NCBI GenBank assembly: GCA_031291275.1
Contig: JARLJJ010000108.1
Coordinates: 1-64,000, forward strand
Length of the DNA stretch: 64,000 nt
Source of the DNA: Formivibrio sp.
GTDB lineage: Bacteria > Pseudomonadota > Gammaproteobacteria > Burkholderiales > Chitinibacteraceae
Reading direction: 5' to 3'
Shown here: positions 56,324 to 64,000 of the stretch, piece after piece
How positions within the stretch are numbered: position 1 is the first letter of the stretch
How the letters are laid out: each line of letters opens with the position of its first letter
The notes under the pieces: generated by a model
What the model was told of the DNA's origin: nothing
The model's input: only the letters and a program-made list of their open reading frames with translations
Database searches by the model: none
Translations under genes and position numbers: made by a program

Positions 56324-57473
56324 GATTGCGCTCCGCATCCTGCATATCATCTTTTTCTTGCTGGCCGATTTCTGTGGTTTTCGGCCGTAATTCAGCTCGG
56401 CGGCGCTTGGAGGGCCAGAGGCCGCCTGGACGTACCAGCATCATGATGATCATGGCCAGACCGAAGATCAGCATGCGCAGGTTCTCCGGATCGACAATGC
56501 GCCGTCCGGCGATGGCTTGTTGAAGTGGATTAATAATGTCGCGCAGAACTTCTGGTGTGGTGGAAACAATGATGGCTCCCAGAATTACCCCGGGAATATT
56601 GCCCATCCCGCCGAGCACCACCATACACAACACCATGACTGATTCCATCAGGATGAATGATTCGGGCGATACGAAACCCTGAAGACTGGCAAACAATGAC
56701 CCAGAAACGCCACCAAACGAAGCGCCCATTGCAAAAGCGAGCAGTTTGACGTTGCGCGTATTGATGCCCATGGCGTTGGCTGCGATCTCATCCTCGCGAA
56801 TCGCCACCCATGCGCGACCCAGGCGAGAGTTTTGCAAGCGCAGAGAAACAACCACAATCAACGCGCAGAAGAACAGGATCAAGTAGTAGTAAAGATGTAC
56901 GGGCTCGAAAGTCAGGCCCAGAATTTTGATCGGCTGACCAAGGTTGTAGCCCAAGAGGTGTACGCGCTGGATATTGTTGATCCCTTGCGGCCCATTGGTC
57001 AGGTTGATTGGCCGATCCAGATTGTTCATGAAAATCCGGATGATTTCGCCGAAGCCAAGGGTCACGATCGCCAGGTAATCGCCGCGCAGTTTCAAGGTCG
57101 GCGCGCCTAGCAGGATACCAAAGACACAAGCGATCACGGCTGCCAGTACGACTGAGACGATAAAGGGTGGGTACATCATCCAAACCGGCAAAATGGCTTG
57201 CAGGTGAGGTGAGTTGAGCAAGGCGTAAGTATAGGCACCGACAGCATAAAACGCGATGTAACCCATGTCGAGCAGGCCGGCGTAACCCACTACGATGTTG
57301 AGGCCCAGCGACAGCATGATGTAGAGCAGCGCCATATCGAATGCGCGCAAATATGAGTTGCCGCTTTCAAAGCCGCTGCTAATCATCCATGGCAGTACCA
57401 GCAGGAGCGCGATGAAGGCGATCAGGCCAGTTTTGCTTTGGCGCAGACGGATAAAGAAATCATTAAAATTCAT
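56316..57473 (-). CDS. livM: branched-chain amino-acid ABC transporter permease LivM
   Basis: 385 residues with 8 to 10 membrane helices and the permease loop SRLGRAWVAIREDEIAANAMGINTRNVKL (ATPase contact, about 217-245). The charged 40-residue C-terminal extension (RRRAELRPKTTEIGQQEKDD...) is longer than usual. Starts 18 bases after livH. Confidence 0.94.
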   Translation of the reverse strand: MNFNDFFIRLRQSKTGLIAFIALLLVLPWMISSGFESGNSYLRAFDMALLYIMLSLGLNIVVGYAGLLDMGYIAFYAVGAYTYALLNSPHLQAILPVWMMYPPFIVSVVLAAVIACVFGILLGAPTLKLRGDYLAIVTLGFGEIIRIFMNNLDRPINLTNGPQGINNIQRVHLLGYNLGQPIKILGLTFEPVHLYYYLILFFCALIVVVSLRLQNSRLGRAWVAIREDEIAANAMGINTRNVKLLAFAMGASFGGVSGSLFASLQGFVSPESFILMESVMVLCMVVLGGMGNIPGVILGAIIVSTTPEVLRDIINPLQQAIAGRRIVDPENLRMLIFGLAMIIMMLVRPGGLWPSKRRRAELRPKTTEIGQQEKDDMQDAERNHD

Positions 57474-57491
57474 GGGGAATTCTCCAGGGCA

Positions 57492-58421
57492 TCAAGCGCG
57501 TTCGGCCACGCGTTCGCCCAACAGGCCGGACGGGCGGAAGACTAGTACGAGAATGAGCACGAGGAAGGCAAAGATGTCCTTGTATTGGCTACCGAGGAAG
57601 CCACCGGTCAAATCACCCAGGTAACCAGAGCCGATACTTTCAATGATGCCCAGCAAAATGCCGCCGAGTACGGCGCCACTTAAATTGCCAATACCGCCCA
57701 ATACAGCAGCAGTAAAGGCCTTCAGGCCGATCATGAAGCCCATGTAGGCATGGGCCTGGTCGTAATTGGCCGCCACTGACACGCCAGCGATGGCGCCCAG
57801 TGCCGAACCAATCATGAATGTCATTGAAATGATATTGTTGACGTTGACGCCCATCAGTCGGGCGACTTCCGGACTTTGCGAGGTGGCGCGCATGGCGCGG
57901 CCCATCTTGGTCCGTTCAATCAGCAGGAACAATGCAGCCAGAATGATGCCGGACAATACAATGATGGCAACTTGCAAGGTCGTAATGGAAGCGCCGCCAA
58001 TTTCAAGTACGTGCGTCGGCAGGATGGCCGGGAACGGGCGATAGTTGCGTCCCCAGATCAGTATGGCCGTCTGCTGCAATACGATGGACAACCCAATGGC
58101 TGTGATCAGCGGTGCCAGGCGCGGCGCCTTGCGCAGCGGACGGTAAGCCACGCGCTCCATCAGATAGCCAAGCAGCATGGTAGCTGGAATGGCCATCGCC
58201 AGACCTGCAACCAACAGCAGGGGGCCAGGCAGGTTTACATGGTGATCGACCAGGAAGTTGATACAAGTGATAGTGATCATTGCACCGAACATCACAATTT
58301 CACCATGGGCGAAATTGATCAGTTGCAAGATACCATACACCATGGTGTAGCCCAGTGCGATCAGCGCATAGATGCTGCCGACAACCAGACCATTGATGAT
58401 TTGCTGGAGAAAGATGTCCAC
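57492..58421 (-). CDS. livH: branched-chain amino-acid ABC transporter permease LivH
   Basis: 309 residues, 8 membrane helices, with LINFAHGEIVMFGAM near the start and the EAA-type loop TKMGRAMRATSQSPEVARLMGVNVNNI. The start is GTG at 58421, with GGAAC 7 bases upstream. It is the first gene of the transport core, 223 bases downstream of livK1. Confidence 0.95.
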   Translation of the reverse strand: MDIFLQQIINGLVVGSIYALIALGYTMVYGILQLINFAHGEIVMFGAMITITCINFLVDHHVNLPGPLLLVAGLAMAIPATMLLGYLMERVAYRPLRKAPRLAPLITAIGLSIVLQQTAILIWGRNYRPFPAILPTHVLEIGGASITTLQVAIIVLSGIILAALFLLIERTKMGRAMRATSQSPEVARLMGVNVNNIISMTFMIGSALGAIAGVSVAANYDQAHAYMGFMIGLKAFTAAVLGGIGNLSGAVLGGILLGIIESIGSGYLGDLTGGFLGSQYKDIFAFLVLILVLVFRPSGLLGERVAERA

Positions 58422-58589
58422 TCTGAGTTCCGAAAGGTAAGCAGTTGGCGGCTAATTTAACCGTAACAGTTTTTTACTGCTTGAAAATTACACTGTCAGG
58501 AGTAGGGCTGGATACTTGCGATTATCCCCAATTACTGGCGCGGTTTCTTCTGAAGCTTATCTTTCGCATGAATGGATGGTGTTGGGGTG

Positions 58590-58623
58590 AAAAAACAGGG
58601 GTTGCCGAGGCTTCCCCTGTTTG
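58590..58623 (-). terminator. terminator of the first livK copy
   Basis: AACAGGGG / CCCCTGTT closes a 12-base loop and leads to TTTTTTC on the minus strand. It separates livK1 from livHMGF. Confidence 0.85.
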
Positions 58624-58644
58624 CTTTGGCCCGGCTAGAAGTGG

Positions 58645-59850
58645 TTATTTGCTGGCTGCGCCGCCCACGACTTCGAGGATTTCCCACTTGCCATTCTTTA
58701 CCTGGTAGATGGTGATGGCTCCATTCTTGATGTCGCCTTTTTCATCAAAGGCGATTGGGCCTGTTACACCGCCGCTGAATTCGGTCTTGGCTAGTTCCGG
58801 CAGATACTTGGCTGGTTCGCTCGATCCTGCCTTCTTCATGGCTTCAACCAGTACCAGTACGGCATCATGGCTGTTCGGTGCATAAAGCTGAACCTCAGTA
58901 CCGAATTTTTCCTTGAACTTGGCCAGGAATTCCTTGCCGCCAGGTAGTTGTTCCTTTGGCTGGCCAGGTAATGAGGCATAAGTGCCTTCAGCATCGCTAC
59001 CTGCAAGCTTGATGTATTCCGGTGTTTGAATTGCGTCACCGCTCATCAATATGGCTTTGATGCCCAGTTGCTTCCCTTGCTTTTTGAGTGGTGCCGCTTG
59101 TGCATCCAGTCCACCGTAGAAAATCAGGTCCGGCTTGCTACCCTTGATGGAGGTCAGAATGGCATTGAAATCGGTTTCTTTGTCATTGGTGTATTCGCGT
59201 TTCACTACTTCGATGCCGTTGGCCTTGACCGATTTCTCGAACTCATCGGCCAGGCCTTGGCCATAGGCGGTGCGGTCATCAATGATGGCTACTTTCTTTA
59301 CCCCCAATTTCTTCGCTGCGTATTCACCCAGCACTTTGCCTTGCTGCGCATCGTTGGCCATCAGGCGGAATGCCGTCTTGTAGCCCTGTGCCGTGTAGGC
59401 AATGGCGGTGGCTGACGGGGAAATCTGCGGAATACCGGCGTCGGCATAAATCTTTGAGGCAGGAATGGTGCTACCTGAGGTCAGGTGGCCGACGACGCCG
59501 ACGACTTTTTGATCAACAAAGCGCTGTGCAACGGTGGTGGCTGTTTTGGGGTCTGCTTGGTCATCTTCTGAGACCAGTTCGATCTTAACCTTTTTGCCGC
59601 CAATGTCAGCGCCGCCAGCGGCATTAATATCGTCCACTGCCATGCGCGCGCCGTTTTCCAGATCTTTACCAATGTGGGCGATATTGCCTGTCAGTGGCCC
59701 TGCGTAACCGATCTTGATGGTATCTGGTGCGGCAGATGTTGCGGTTGTCGATGCTGGGGCCGTGGCTGCTGGCTGGGCTGGTTCTTGCTTGCTACAGGCG
59801 GTAATGGCCAGGATGGCTGCAGCAATCAGGCTATAACGGGCGATGTTCAT
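58645..59850 (-). CDS. livK: branched-chain amino-acid binding lipoprotein, copy 1
   Basis: 401 residues. A lipoprotein signal ends in ITAC-SKQE (about 16-20). The type I periplasmic binding fold follows, with KIGYAGPLTGNIAHIGKD and PQISPSATAIAYTAQG. It delivers branched-chain amino acids or a similar solute to LivHM. A Thr/Ala/Pro-rich linker follows the cysteine. Nearly the whole sequence pairs with copy 2 downstream of it. Confidence 0.93.
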   Translation of the reverse strand: MNIARYSLIAAAILAITACSKQEPAQPAATAPASTTATSAAPDTIKIGYAGPLTGNIAHIGKDLENGARMAVDDINAAGGADIGGKKVKIELVSEDDQADPKTATTVAQRFVDQKVVGVVGHLTSGSTIPASKIYADAGIPQISPSATAIAYTAQGYKTAFRLMANDAQQGKVLGEYAAKKLGVKKVAIIDDRTAYGQGLADEFEKSVKANGIEVVKREYTNDKETDFNAILTSIKGSKPDLIFYGGLDAQAAPLKKQGKQLGIKAILMSGDAIQTPEYIKLAGSDAEGTYASLPGQPKEQLPGGKEFLAKFKEKFGTEVQLYAPNSHDAVLVLVEAMKKAGSSEPAKYLPELAKTEFSGGVTGPIAFDEKGDIKNGAITIYQVKNGKWEILEVVGGAASK

Positions 59851-59983
59851 GGATAGGACTTCCTAGTTTCCGGGCGTTTATAAAAGTGAAGTTGTTAAAA
59901 TTCGTCGGAAGCAGATTAAAGGCTTGTGCTTTTATTTGTGGCAATTAGAGGAAGCCCTAATACATGCTGGTTTATGGCAATAA

Positions 59984-60012
59984 AAAACGGGGCAGCCTGG
60001 CTGCCCCGTTTT
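59984..60012 (-). terminator. terminator of the second livK copy
   Basis: AACGGGGCAGCC-AGGCTGCCCCGTT, a 12-bp perfect stem, runs into TTTTTTA on the minus strand. Confidence 0.9.
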
Positions 60013-60030
60013 CTGGTCGAAGAGCGTAAT

Positions 60031-61233
60031 TTACTTGGGGGCTGCGCCGCCAACCACTTCCAGTGTTTCCCATTTGCCTTTTTTGACTTGGTACAGCGTA
60101 ATTGCGCCGTTTTTAATATCGCCTTTGTCGTCAAAGCTGATGTGGCCTGTTACGCCGTTGTAGTCGGTCTTGGCCAATTCTGGCAGATACTTTGCAGGTT
60201 CAGTCGAGCCGGCTTTTTTCATGGCTTCAACCATGACCATCACGGCGTCATAGCAGTTTGGTGCGTAGAGCTGAACTTCGGTGCCGAATTTTTCCTTGAA
60301 CTTGGCCAGGAATTCCTTGCCGCCTGGAAGTTGTTCTTTCGGTAAACCGGGAATGGAGGCAATCGTACCTTCTGCATCAGAACCGGCCAGCTTGATGTAT
60401 TCCGGTGTTTGGGCGCCATCGGCACTCATGACTTTAGCCTTGATGCCCAATTGCCGGGCTTGCTTGGTCAGTGGTGCAGCTTGGGCATCCATGCCGCCAT
60501 AGAAGACCAGGTCAGGTTTGGTGCCCTTGATTGAAGTCAGGATGGCATTGAAATCAGTTTCCTGATTGGTTGTGAATTCGCGTTTAACGATTTCCGCGCC
60601 TGCAGCTTTGGCTGATTTTTCGAATTCATCGGCAAGACCCTGGCCGTAAGCCGTACGGTCATCCACGATGGCAACTTTCTTGGCTTTGAGTTTGTTAACT
60701 GCATATTCGCCCAGCACCTTGCCTTGTTGCGCGTCGTTTGCCATCACGCGGAAGGTGGTCTTGAAACCTTGTGCGGTATAGGCGACGGCGGTTGCGGAAG
60801 GGGAAATTTGTGGAATGCCCGCATCTGAATAGATTTTGGATGCCGGGATGGTGGTGCCGGAATTCAGGTGACCAATAACTCCGACGACCTTCTGATCAAC
60901 GAAGCGTTGAGCTACCGTGGTGGCAGTTTTGGGATCGGCTTGGTCATCCTCGGAGAGCAGTTCGATCTTGATTTTTTTGCCGCCGATATCAGCACCGCCT
61001 GCTGCGTTGATCTCGTCCACCGCCATGCGTACACCGTTTTCGTTATCTTTGCCCAGGTGGGCAATGTTGCCGGTCAAGGGGGCAGCATGGCCGATCTTGA
61101 TGGTGTCTGGTGCTGCTGCAGCGACAGGGGCTGAAGCGGGTGCCGAGGCGGCAGGTGCGGGCTGCTCTTGTTTGCTGCAGGCGGCGATAGTCAATACCGC
61201 TGCGGCAATCAGACTGTAACGTGCAATAGTCAT
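60031..61233 (-). CDS. livK: branched-chain amino-acid binding lipoprotein, copy 2
   Basis: 400 residues, a tandem duplicate of copy 1, most residues identical by eye (for example DDQADPKTATTVAQRFVDQK in both). Lipobox IAAC-SKQE near residue 19. Differences cluster in the Ala/Pro linker and in a few pocket-facing stretches, so ligand range may differ. AAAGGGA lies 7 bases before the ATG. It has its own terminator. Confidence 0.93.
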   Translation of the reverse strand: MTIARYSLIAAAVLTIAACSKQEQPAPAASAPASAPVAAAAPDTIKIGHAAPLTGNIAHLGKDNENGVRMAVDEINAAGGADIGGKKIKIELLSEDDQADPKTATTVAQRFVDQKVVGVIGHLNSGTTIPASKIYSDAGIPQISPSATAVAYTAQGFKTTFRVMANDAQQGKVLGEYAVNKLKAKKVAIVDDRTAYGQGLADEFEKSAKAAGAEIVKREFTTNQETDFNAILTSIKGTKPDLVFYGGMDAQAAPLTKQARQLGIKAKVMSADGAQTPEYIKLAGSDAEGTIASIPGLPKEQLPGGKEFLAKFKEKFGTEVQLYAPNCYDAVMVMVEAMKKAGSTEPAKYLPELAKTDYNGVTGHISFDDKGDIKNGAITLYQVKKGKWETLEVVGGAAPK

Positions 61234-61675
61234 GGTTCATTCCCTTTGTGAATGTTGATGTCGGTGTTGTAACGCTGTATTGACCCGGATTGGGTTATCC
61301 GCAAGATTTCGCCGCCCTGGCCTGTTGGCTCCGCATCTTTATATTTGATGCTGTATATGAAGGGTTGCCGGAAAAATCGGTCAGAACGCTTGTCCATTAT
61401 CAAGCGATAATCAAGCCAGTTGCAACGTGATTGCTGGTAATAAAAAGCGCTGTGGCGGAACTGCTACAGCTTTTTATAGGGGAAACTGTAACTTGATTTA
61501 ATGCAATTGCTGAAAGCCTGTATGAAGATGAGGGGGAGGGCGCTGTCAGTGTCGGGGCCGTTGGGTGTGGAAGAATTTGGTTTTCCTATGAAAAACAGTG
61601 AATGACGCTGGCGTGCCTATTTTTTCTTCCCTAAGATAGTCAGACACAACAAAAAATAAGCATTTGGGAGAAGTC
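61234..61675. other. intergenic region between livK copy 2 and the phosphorylase gene
   Basis: No gene seen. On the minus strand TTGCAA (61420-61425), 18 bases, GATAAT (61396-61401) could be the livK promoter, leaving a leader of about 155 bases. A hairpin with A- and T-rich ends lies at 61442-61476 (AAAAAG..CTGT / ACAG..CTTTTT), usable as a terminator in either direction though no gene precedes it. Confidence 0.45.
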
Positions 61676-62422
61676 ATGCTAGCCATTATTGGTGGAACCG
61701 GGTTAACCAAGCTCGCGAATCTTAGTATTACGCGTCGTCAAGTGGTGCGCACGCCCTATGGCGATCCTTCTGGTGCGCTGACTTTTGGTGAAATCAATGG
61801 TCACGACGTTGTGTTCCTGGCCCGCCATGGTTATGGGCACACGTTATCGCCGCACGAAATCAACTATCGCGCCAATCTCTGGGCGCTGGCGCAGCAACAA
61901 TTGACCGGCATTGTGGGGGTTGCATCGGTAGGCGGCATCCGCGCTGATCTGGCTCCCGGAAAGTTGATCGTGCCCGACCAGATCATTGACTATACTTGGG
62001 GGCGCAAGCACACCTACTTTGAGGGAGTAGGGAAGTCGGTCACACATATTGATTTTACCCAGCCATTTTCCTCATCCTTGCGCGAGATGATTCTTTCGGC
62101 CTCGATAAGTCTGGTTGATCCGGTTCTGGATGGCGGGGTTTACGCCTGTACGCAGGGGCCGCGCCTGGAAACCGCCGCCGAAATTCGCCGGATAGAAAAC
62201 GACGGTGCGGATATGGTGGGGATGAGCGGTATGCCCGAAGCTTGCCTGGCGCGAGAGCTTGGGGTTCCCTACGCGATACTCGCGGTGGTGGCGAACTGGG
62301 CGGCAGGAAAAAATGACAGTACGCAGAAAATTCATCTACATGCGGCCAATGAAGTCGTGGCAATCGCCATGCAGAAAGTACACAAGATTTTGGAGTGCAT
62401 GAGTGGAGTGTGTGCGGTTTGA
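61676..62422 (+). CDS. S-methyl-5'-thioinosine phosphorylase (MTAP/PNP family)
   Basis: 248 residues. IIGGTGL is the phosphate loop, RHGYGHTLSPHEINYRAN the MTAP-family signature, and TQGPRLETAAEI and GMSGMPEA the base/ribose pocket. The purine-contact residue is Asn (N207, VVANWAAG), as in PNP and the Pseudomonas MTI phosphorylase, where MTAP has Asp; this favours 6-oxopurines. It would turn methylthioinosine from polyamine synthesis into hypoxanthine and methylthioribose-1-phosphate. The ATG at 61676 has GGGAG 6 bases upstream. Confidence 0.88.
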   Translation: MLAIIGGTGLTKLANLSITRRQVVRTPYGDPSGALTFGEINGHDVVFLARHGYGHTLSPHEINYRANLWALAQQQLTGIVGVASVGGIRADLAPGKLIVPDQIIDYTWGRKHTYFEGVGKSVTHIDFTQPFSSSLREMILSASISLVDPVLDGGVYACTQGPRLETAAEIRRIENDGADMVGMSGMPEACLARELGVPYAILAVVANWAAGKNDSTQKIHLHAANEVVAIAMQKVHKILECMSGVCAV

Positions 62423-62552
62423 TGAACGGATGGTGCTGCTGTTTGTAGTTGCACCTGTTTTGTAAATCATATGATGTCGGATTGCATCGGGAAATGAATA
62501 TTTGATCTGCCGCGTTGGTTTGCTTGCGATTTAATCGCGCGGTGTGTTCAAT

Positions 62553-62577
62553 AGGCCTCCGGCTTTGTTGGAGGCCT
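62553..62577. terminator. bidirectional terminator between the phosphorylase gene and serC
   Basis: AGGCCTCC / GGAGGCCT across a 9-base loop, with TTAAA on the right. Between convergent genes. Confidence 0.5.
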
Positions 62578-62590
62578 TAAACTTCAGGTG

Positions 62591-63691
62591 TTACTTTGTA
62601 TGCAGTCGTTGGAAGTTGTCCATAAAACCAGCTAGTTCTTCAACGGCTGAAAGTGTCACTGCATTATAAATTGAGGCTCGAATACCGCCGATGGCGCGAT
62701 GGCCGGAAAGCCCTGAAAAACCAGCATCCGCAGCTCTGGTTAAGAATTTATTTTCCAGTTCCGGGGTGGCAAGATTGAATGCCACGTTCATCATGGATCG
62801 ATCTTGCGATTCAGCCCTGCCACGATAAAAGCCATTACTGCTATCGAGCAGCCTATAAAGCAATTCAGCTTTGTTCCTATTGATCTGTGCCATTTTCTCC
62901 ACGCCACCAATTTCATTGATTAGCCAGCGTGTTACCAGTAAAACGACGTAAATTGCGAAAACGGGTGGGGTGTTAAAGTTTGAATGCGCATGGCTGTGAC
63001 TTCGATAATCAAGGAATCCGGGAAGATCCGCAGGTACATCGTTAAGTAATTCATCGCGGATGAGAACAACAGTCACGCCGGCTGGGCCAATGTTTTTCTG
63101 GGCGTGGGCATAAATCAGAGAAAACCGCTCGGCCTCACAGGGTTTGGAGAGGAAATCCGAAGACATGTCACAGACACGAGGAACATCGTCCCGGCCTAAA
63201 ACCCGATCAAACTGGACACCTTCTACTGTTTCGTTGGAAATGTAGTGGATATAGGGCGCATCCGGAGAAAACAATAGTTCGTCGTCTTCGGGCAGACGTC
63301 GGAAGCCGTTGGCTTCGCCAGACCAGATCACGCGAATCGGGCCTTCACGCCTAGCCTCTGGAAGTACCTTTCCGCTCCAGTAACCCGAGTGTATATATTC
63401 TGCCGGAGATGTTTTCCGGTGCAATAGTGTCATGGGTACCATTGAAAACTGTTGCGTGGCGCCGCCTTGTAGCAGTAGTACATGGTAATTTTCGGGCAAT
63501 CCCAGTAGCGTTCGGATATTGGTTTCAAGTTCGGTAATAACAGCGGAAAACCAATCGGAACGGTGGCTGATTCCCAGTACCGACAAACCAATTTCTGGTA
63601 CTTCAATGATGGACTCTTGAGCTAGACGCAATACGCTTTCTGGTAATGCGCCTGGCCCTCCGGAAAAATTCAAACTGTTTTTAGGTGTCAT
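62591..63691 (-). CDS. serC: phosphoserine aminotransferase family (SerC)
   Basis: 366 residues, slightly longer than usual SerC. The PLP lysine is K199 (IYAHAQKNIGPAG), with NFSGGPGALPESVL, LQGGATQQFS, SNETVEGVQF and GHRAIGGIRASIYN present. The first motif departs from the common FSAGPAMLP and the GYWSGKVLPEARREG segment is also unusual. SerC makes phosphoserine from 3-phosphohydroxypyruvate. It follows the truncated ATP-grasp-like gene by 23 bases, not a typical serC neighbour (serA, pheA, aroA), so it may be a paralogue in a secondary pathway. Confidence 0.85.
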   Translation of the reverse strand: MTPKNSLNFSGGPGALPESVLRLAQESIIEVPEIGLSVLGISHRSDWFSAVITELETNIRTLLGLPENYHVLLLQGGATQQFSMVPMTLLHRKTSPAEYIHSGYWSGKVLPEARREGPIRVIWSGEANGFRRLPEDDELLFSPDAPYIHYISNETVEGVQFDRVLGRDDVPRVCDMSSDFLSKPCEAERFSLIYAHAQKNIGPAGVTVVLIRDELLNDVPADLPGFLDYRSHSHAHSNFNTPPVFAIYVVLLVTRWLINEIGGVEKMAQINRNKAELLYRLLDSSNGFYRGRAESQDRSMMNVAFNLATPELENKFLTRAADAGFSGLSGHRAIGGIRASIYNAVTLSAVEELAGFMDNFQRLHTK

Positions 63692-63714
63692 TTATGTAAG
63701 CTCTACGGTCTTAT

Positions 63715-64000
63715 TTAGCCTAATGCTTTGCGTATATCGCCCGAAGTCAGGCGAATAAGAAAATCTCGAAATGCGTTTTTCACCTTCAGCATATGGATTT
63801 GCTTGTAAGGGAACATGTCTTCCAGATCCATTGCATGCACTACCATCGCGTGGTCGATTTCAAAAACCAAGAGTTGGCCATCTGGTGTTTCTGCGCAATC
63901 GAGGCAAAGATAATCGAGCTTTGTGCGGGTATAAATGGCATCCAGGGCCAAATGGTGGCGTCGGGAAAAGCCATCGAAATTTGCCATAAAGCTGGCCTCT
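63715..64000 (-). CDS. C-terminal part of an ATP-grasp-like protein, 5' end outside window
   Basis: The minus-strand frame is open to the window edge; an internal ATG at 63987 is unlikely to be the true start because the frame continues upstream. The 95 visible residues contain LDYLCLDCAETPDGQLLVFEIDHAMVVHAMD (spanning the Mg-ATP site), the D-x-x-x-x-x-x-G-x-x-x-x-x-E-x-(D/N) pattern that ends ATP-grasp ligase domains; here Asp replaces the usual Asn. The last 25 residues are basic and helical. The family often joins carboxylates to amines. The rest of the gene, including other domains, cannot be seen. Confidence 0.6.
   Translation of the reverse strand, partial: EASFMANFDGFSRRHHLALDAIYTRTKLDYLCLDCAETPDGQLLVFEIDHAMVVHAMDLEDMFPYKQIHMLKVKNAFRDFLIRLTSGDIRKALG

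Overview
The window looks like the chromosome of a betaproteobacterium, most likely of the Neisseriales / Chromobacteriaceae-Chitinibacteraceae type. The evidence is the order tRNA-Leu, tig, clpP, clpX, lon, hupB, tRNA-Val, tRNA-Asp, ppiD, an MTIP-type nucleoside phosphorylase, the style of the liv operon, and a moderately GC-rich base composition with AT-rich intergenic stretches. The placement is inference from gene content only. I see no prophage, insertion sequence, CRISPR array or rRNA operon.

Layout. 0-5 kb: a truncated PIN-like gene running off the left edge, a small conserved ORF, the helicase hrpA and a tRNA-Asp/tRNA-Val pair on the minus strand. 5.3-6.3 kb: overlapping PilZ and SRPBCC genes. 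6.3-10 kb: a PuuR-like XRE-cupin regulator divergent from gabT-gabD. 10-16.2 kb: aspA, a hybrid-sensor histidine kinase with its NarL-type regulator, and the exporter pair yjjP-yjjB. Together with gabTD this is a block for making, sensing and exporting C4-dicarboxylates. 16.3-19 kb: an orphan Flp pilin with a glycine-rich tail, a glutathione peroxidase and a WYL-VOC-EVE gene set. 19-22 kb: glutathione-dependent formaldehyde detoxification (LysR, frmA, fghA). 22-26.3 kb: sugar-acid genes (kdgK, LysR, galactarate/talarate dehydratase) and an unknown four-helix membrane protein.

26.7-37 kb, nearly all plus strand: glnS, a YgjP metallopeptidase, a methyltransferase/oxidoreductase pair, a broken MFS gene, rluA, another methyltransferase, a flavin reductase, an SbmA/BacA-type ABC protein and hemE. 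An AT-rich 338-bp gap with a cluster of DnaA boxes and an IHF-like site separates hemE from priA; this is the most striking non-coding signal here. 39.4-48.6 kb: glnB, then the protein quality-control block tig-clpP-clpX-lon-hupB with two tRNAs and ppiD. 49-54.8 kb: dienelactone hydrolase, hexose-6-phosphate mutarotase, ubiD, DUF1992, cheR and a YdcF-like gene. 54.8-61.2 kb, minus strand: a branched-chain amino-acid ABC operon (livHMGF) preceded by two separately terminated tandem livK genes. 61.7-64 kb: an MTIP-type phosphorylase, then a SerC-family aminotransferase sitting directly behind a truncated ATP-grasp-like gene, possibly the edge of a biosynthetic locus.

All calls come from reading the sequence and translations by eye; no database search was run.
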